Origin: Photorhabdus cinerea
Lineage (GTDB): Bacteria; Pseudomonadota; Gammaproteobacteria; Enterobacterales; Enterobacteriaceae
Direction of reading: 5' to 3'
Assembly: GCF_011189575.1 (NCBI RefSeq)
Contig: NZ_PUJW01000061.1
Span: 1 to 5,458 of the forward strand
Length of the DNA: 5,458 bases
Made by a program: the position numbers and the translations under genes. Below the pieces are notes generated by a model. That model was not told where the DNA came from and searched no databases. It was given only the letters and a program-made list of their open reading frames with translations. Shown one piece after another: positions 4,694 through 5,458 of the stretch. The number at the start of each line of letters is the position of its first letter. The stretch's first letter is position 1.

Positions 4694-4816
4694 CAAAAAC
4701 CAGGATGTGACAGAAACACTATATCTTAGTCAATGTAAGTACAAATTTAGGCAGAATTTAGAAGTCACAGAAATAATTAAATTCGTTTTAACATATTGTA
4801 ATAAATATATAAATTA

Positions 4817-5216
4817 ACCCGAATTCTGGATAAGAAATTGACGAGAAGCCTGTTCCAGGAGCAAAGTTTTGGTGCACACCAAAAACAGCTCCGAGGTGGA
4901 ACAGGCTATGGACAACTTAGTTGAAATTTTCTGTCATGTCGATGATTTTTGCCGTTTTTTCATCCCTCAATGGGAACAATTTTGTCTCGATAGCGGGCAT
5001 CGTTTACGCCGCCGACAAGGTCACATGTCTCCCAGTGAAATCATGACCATTTTGATCCTCTTTCACCTGTCACATTACCGTAATTTTAAAGCCTTCTATT
5101 TGGAATGCCTTTGGAAATATTACCACAACGATTTTCCAGTCTTGCTCAGTTATACCCGTTTTGTCAGTGTCGCCCCTTCCGTTTTAGTGCCACTATGCAG
5201 TTATCTGACGCAATAT
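4817..5216 (+). mobile_element. IS982-family insertion sequence, left part only
   Basis: The element probably begins at ACCCGAATTCTGG (4817), because IS982-family ends usually start with ACC and this is where the leader's AT-rich sequence gives way. Its transposase starts at 4908. Sequence similarity to IS982 stops at about codon 102 (near 5213), where IS110-family sequence takes over, so the right end, its terminal repeat and the target duplication cannot be checked here. It lies upstream of the CRISPR leader in the leader's own transcriptional sense, and no cas gene is seen between it and the array. Confidence 0.7.
4847..4907 (+). promoter_or_regulatory. Long hairpin directly before the IS982 transposase start codon
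   Basis: AGCCTGTTCCA (4847-4857) pairs perfectly with TGGAACAGGCT (4897-4907), the base before the ATG. The stem continues with GGAGC (4858-4862) and GCTCC (4888-4892), leaving GAGG (4893-4896) bulged, and ends with TTTTGGT (4867-4873) and ACCAAAA (4878-4884) around the loop GCAC: 23 base pairs in all. The likely Shine-Dalgarno AGGTGG (4894-4899), eight bases from the ATG, is half in the bulge and half in the stem. Such a structure could block translation from transcripts entering from outside, as known for IS10 and IS50. A weak inward -35, TTGACG (4838-4843), lies next to it. Confidence 0.7.
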
Positions 5217-5458
5217 ACGATCAAAGTGGTTGGCATTGACCTTGCCAAAAATGTTTTTCAGGTCTGCGTCTGGATGGCGGACGGTTCCGGTGCCTCTAAC
5301 CGAAAGATTTCACGGCAAAAACTCCTTGATGTTGTGCGGACTTTCCCGCCATCAACCGTCATTGCCATGGAAGCCGGTGCCACTTCTCATTATTGGGGGA
5401 GAACGTTACAGGCGATGGGCTATACCGTCAGGCTCGTCCCCACCCAGCACGTCAAAGC
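4908..5458 (+). CDS. In-frame chimera of IS982 transposase N-terminus and IS110 transposase, 3' partial
   Basis: The frame from ATG 4908 stays open to the window edge (183 codons). Residues 1 to about 102 are the IS982 transposase N-terminus: MDNLVEIFCHVDDFCRFF, then MSPSEIMTILILFHLSHYRN and SYTRF..VLVPLCSYLTQ. IS982's first catalytic Asp normally comes after this point and is absent. From codon 104 the protein is the N-terminus of an IS110-family transposase, TIKVVGIDLAKNVFQVCVWM, with the first DEDD acid at Asp111 and the second at Glu155 in IAMEAGATSH, ending LVPTQHVK. The usual Met of IS110 is replaced by Tyr103, so its own start codon and all sequence upstream are missing. This may be an IS110 insertion or deletion within IS982 that happens to keep the frame. 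Whether a protein is made or active is unknown; IS110 would normally also need its end sequences and bridge RNA. Confidence 0.8.
   Translation, partial: MDNLVEIFCHVDDFCRFFIPQWEQFCLDSGHRLRRRQGHMSPSEIMTILILFHLSHYRNFKAFYLECLWKYYHNDFPVLLSYTRFVSVAPSVLVPLCSYLTQYTIKVVGIDLAKNVFQVCVWMADGSGASNRKISRQKLLDVVRTFPPSTVIAMEAGATSHYWGRTLQAMGYTVRLVPTQHVK
5217..5458 (+). mobile_element. IS110-family element, partial, joined to the IS982 transposase
   Basis: IS110-type coding sequence starts at the second codon of the transposase (ACG ATC AAA GTG), directly against IS982 sequence, and runs off the right edge. No non-coding left end lies between the two. In the IS110 group the bridge RNA is encoded upstream of the transposase, so it would have been lost here; in the IS1111 group it lies downstream and might survive beyond the window. 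Confidence 0.75.

Larger units (their letters stand above)
4563..4816 (-). promoter_or_regulatory. CRISPR leader and upstream AT-rich region
   Basis: This very AT-rich, non-coding stretch abuts the newest repeat and ends where the IS982 element begins. On the minus strand a candidate -10 TATACT (4602-4597) would start pre-crRNA near 4590, about 28 bases before the first repeat, though no good -35 is visible at 17 bases. TTAACC is repeated in tandem next to the array (4572-4583). It contains the IHF site and inverted repeat listed separately. In 4694-4816 I see nothing beyond the widely spaced pair TGTGAC (4706-4711) and GTCACA (4764-4769). Confidence 0.7.

Overview
The window looks like a chromosomal segment of an AT-rich enterobacterium. 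TusE, acylphosphatase (AcyP) and HspQ are all close to their Escherichia coli counterparts and sit beside a tRNA-Ser(UGA) gene, a neighbourhood I know from Enterobacterales. The type I-F CRISPR repeat and the IS982/IS110 remains would fit a Morganellaceae member such as Xenorhabdus or Photorhabdus; the genus is a guess, not something the sequence proves.

Left part (1-1885): the accessory side of a tRNA integration site. An unrecognised lipoprotein gene (134-1006, +) starts inside a perfect 22-bp palindrome. A hairpin terminator and the wreck of a tyrosine-recombinase integrase (about 1122-1779, -) follow. The integrase has lost an internal stretch, carries a further frame change, and has no C-terminal catalytic Tyr. 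It lies just beyond the 3' end of the tRNA-Ser gene (1885-1972, -), where tRNA-targeting islands put their integrase. I read 1-1884 as the decayed end of an old genomic island.

Middle (1973-3378): the core chromosomal block. It holds the tRNA promoter, tusE (2155-2484, +; tRNA 2-thiouridine sulfur relay), acyP (2498-2776, -; convergent with tusE), and hspQ (3000-3320, +; divergent from acyP) with a possible sigma-32 promoter and an intrinsic terminator. In E. coli, yccA lies between serT and tusE and rlmI lies between acyP and hspQ; neither is present here.

Right part (3379-5458): a small unrecognised ORF or gene relic, then a 17-repeat, 16-spacer type I-F CRISPR array (3571-4562) that reads on the minus strand. 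The degenerate terminal repeat is on the left and the AT-rich leader on the right. The leader contains an exact match to the IHF consensus between the arms of a perfect 11-bp inverted repeat. No cas gene is in the window. About 250 bp beyond the leader-proximal repeat begins an IS982-family element. Its transposase start codon sits at the foot of a long hairpin that partly pairs the ribosome-binding site. After about 102 codons this ORF continues, in frame and without a stop, into an IS110-family transposase that runs off the window. The most unusual points are this in-frame IS982-IS110 chimera, the hairpin before it, the leader architecture, and the palindrome over the lipoprotein start.
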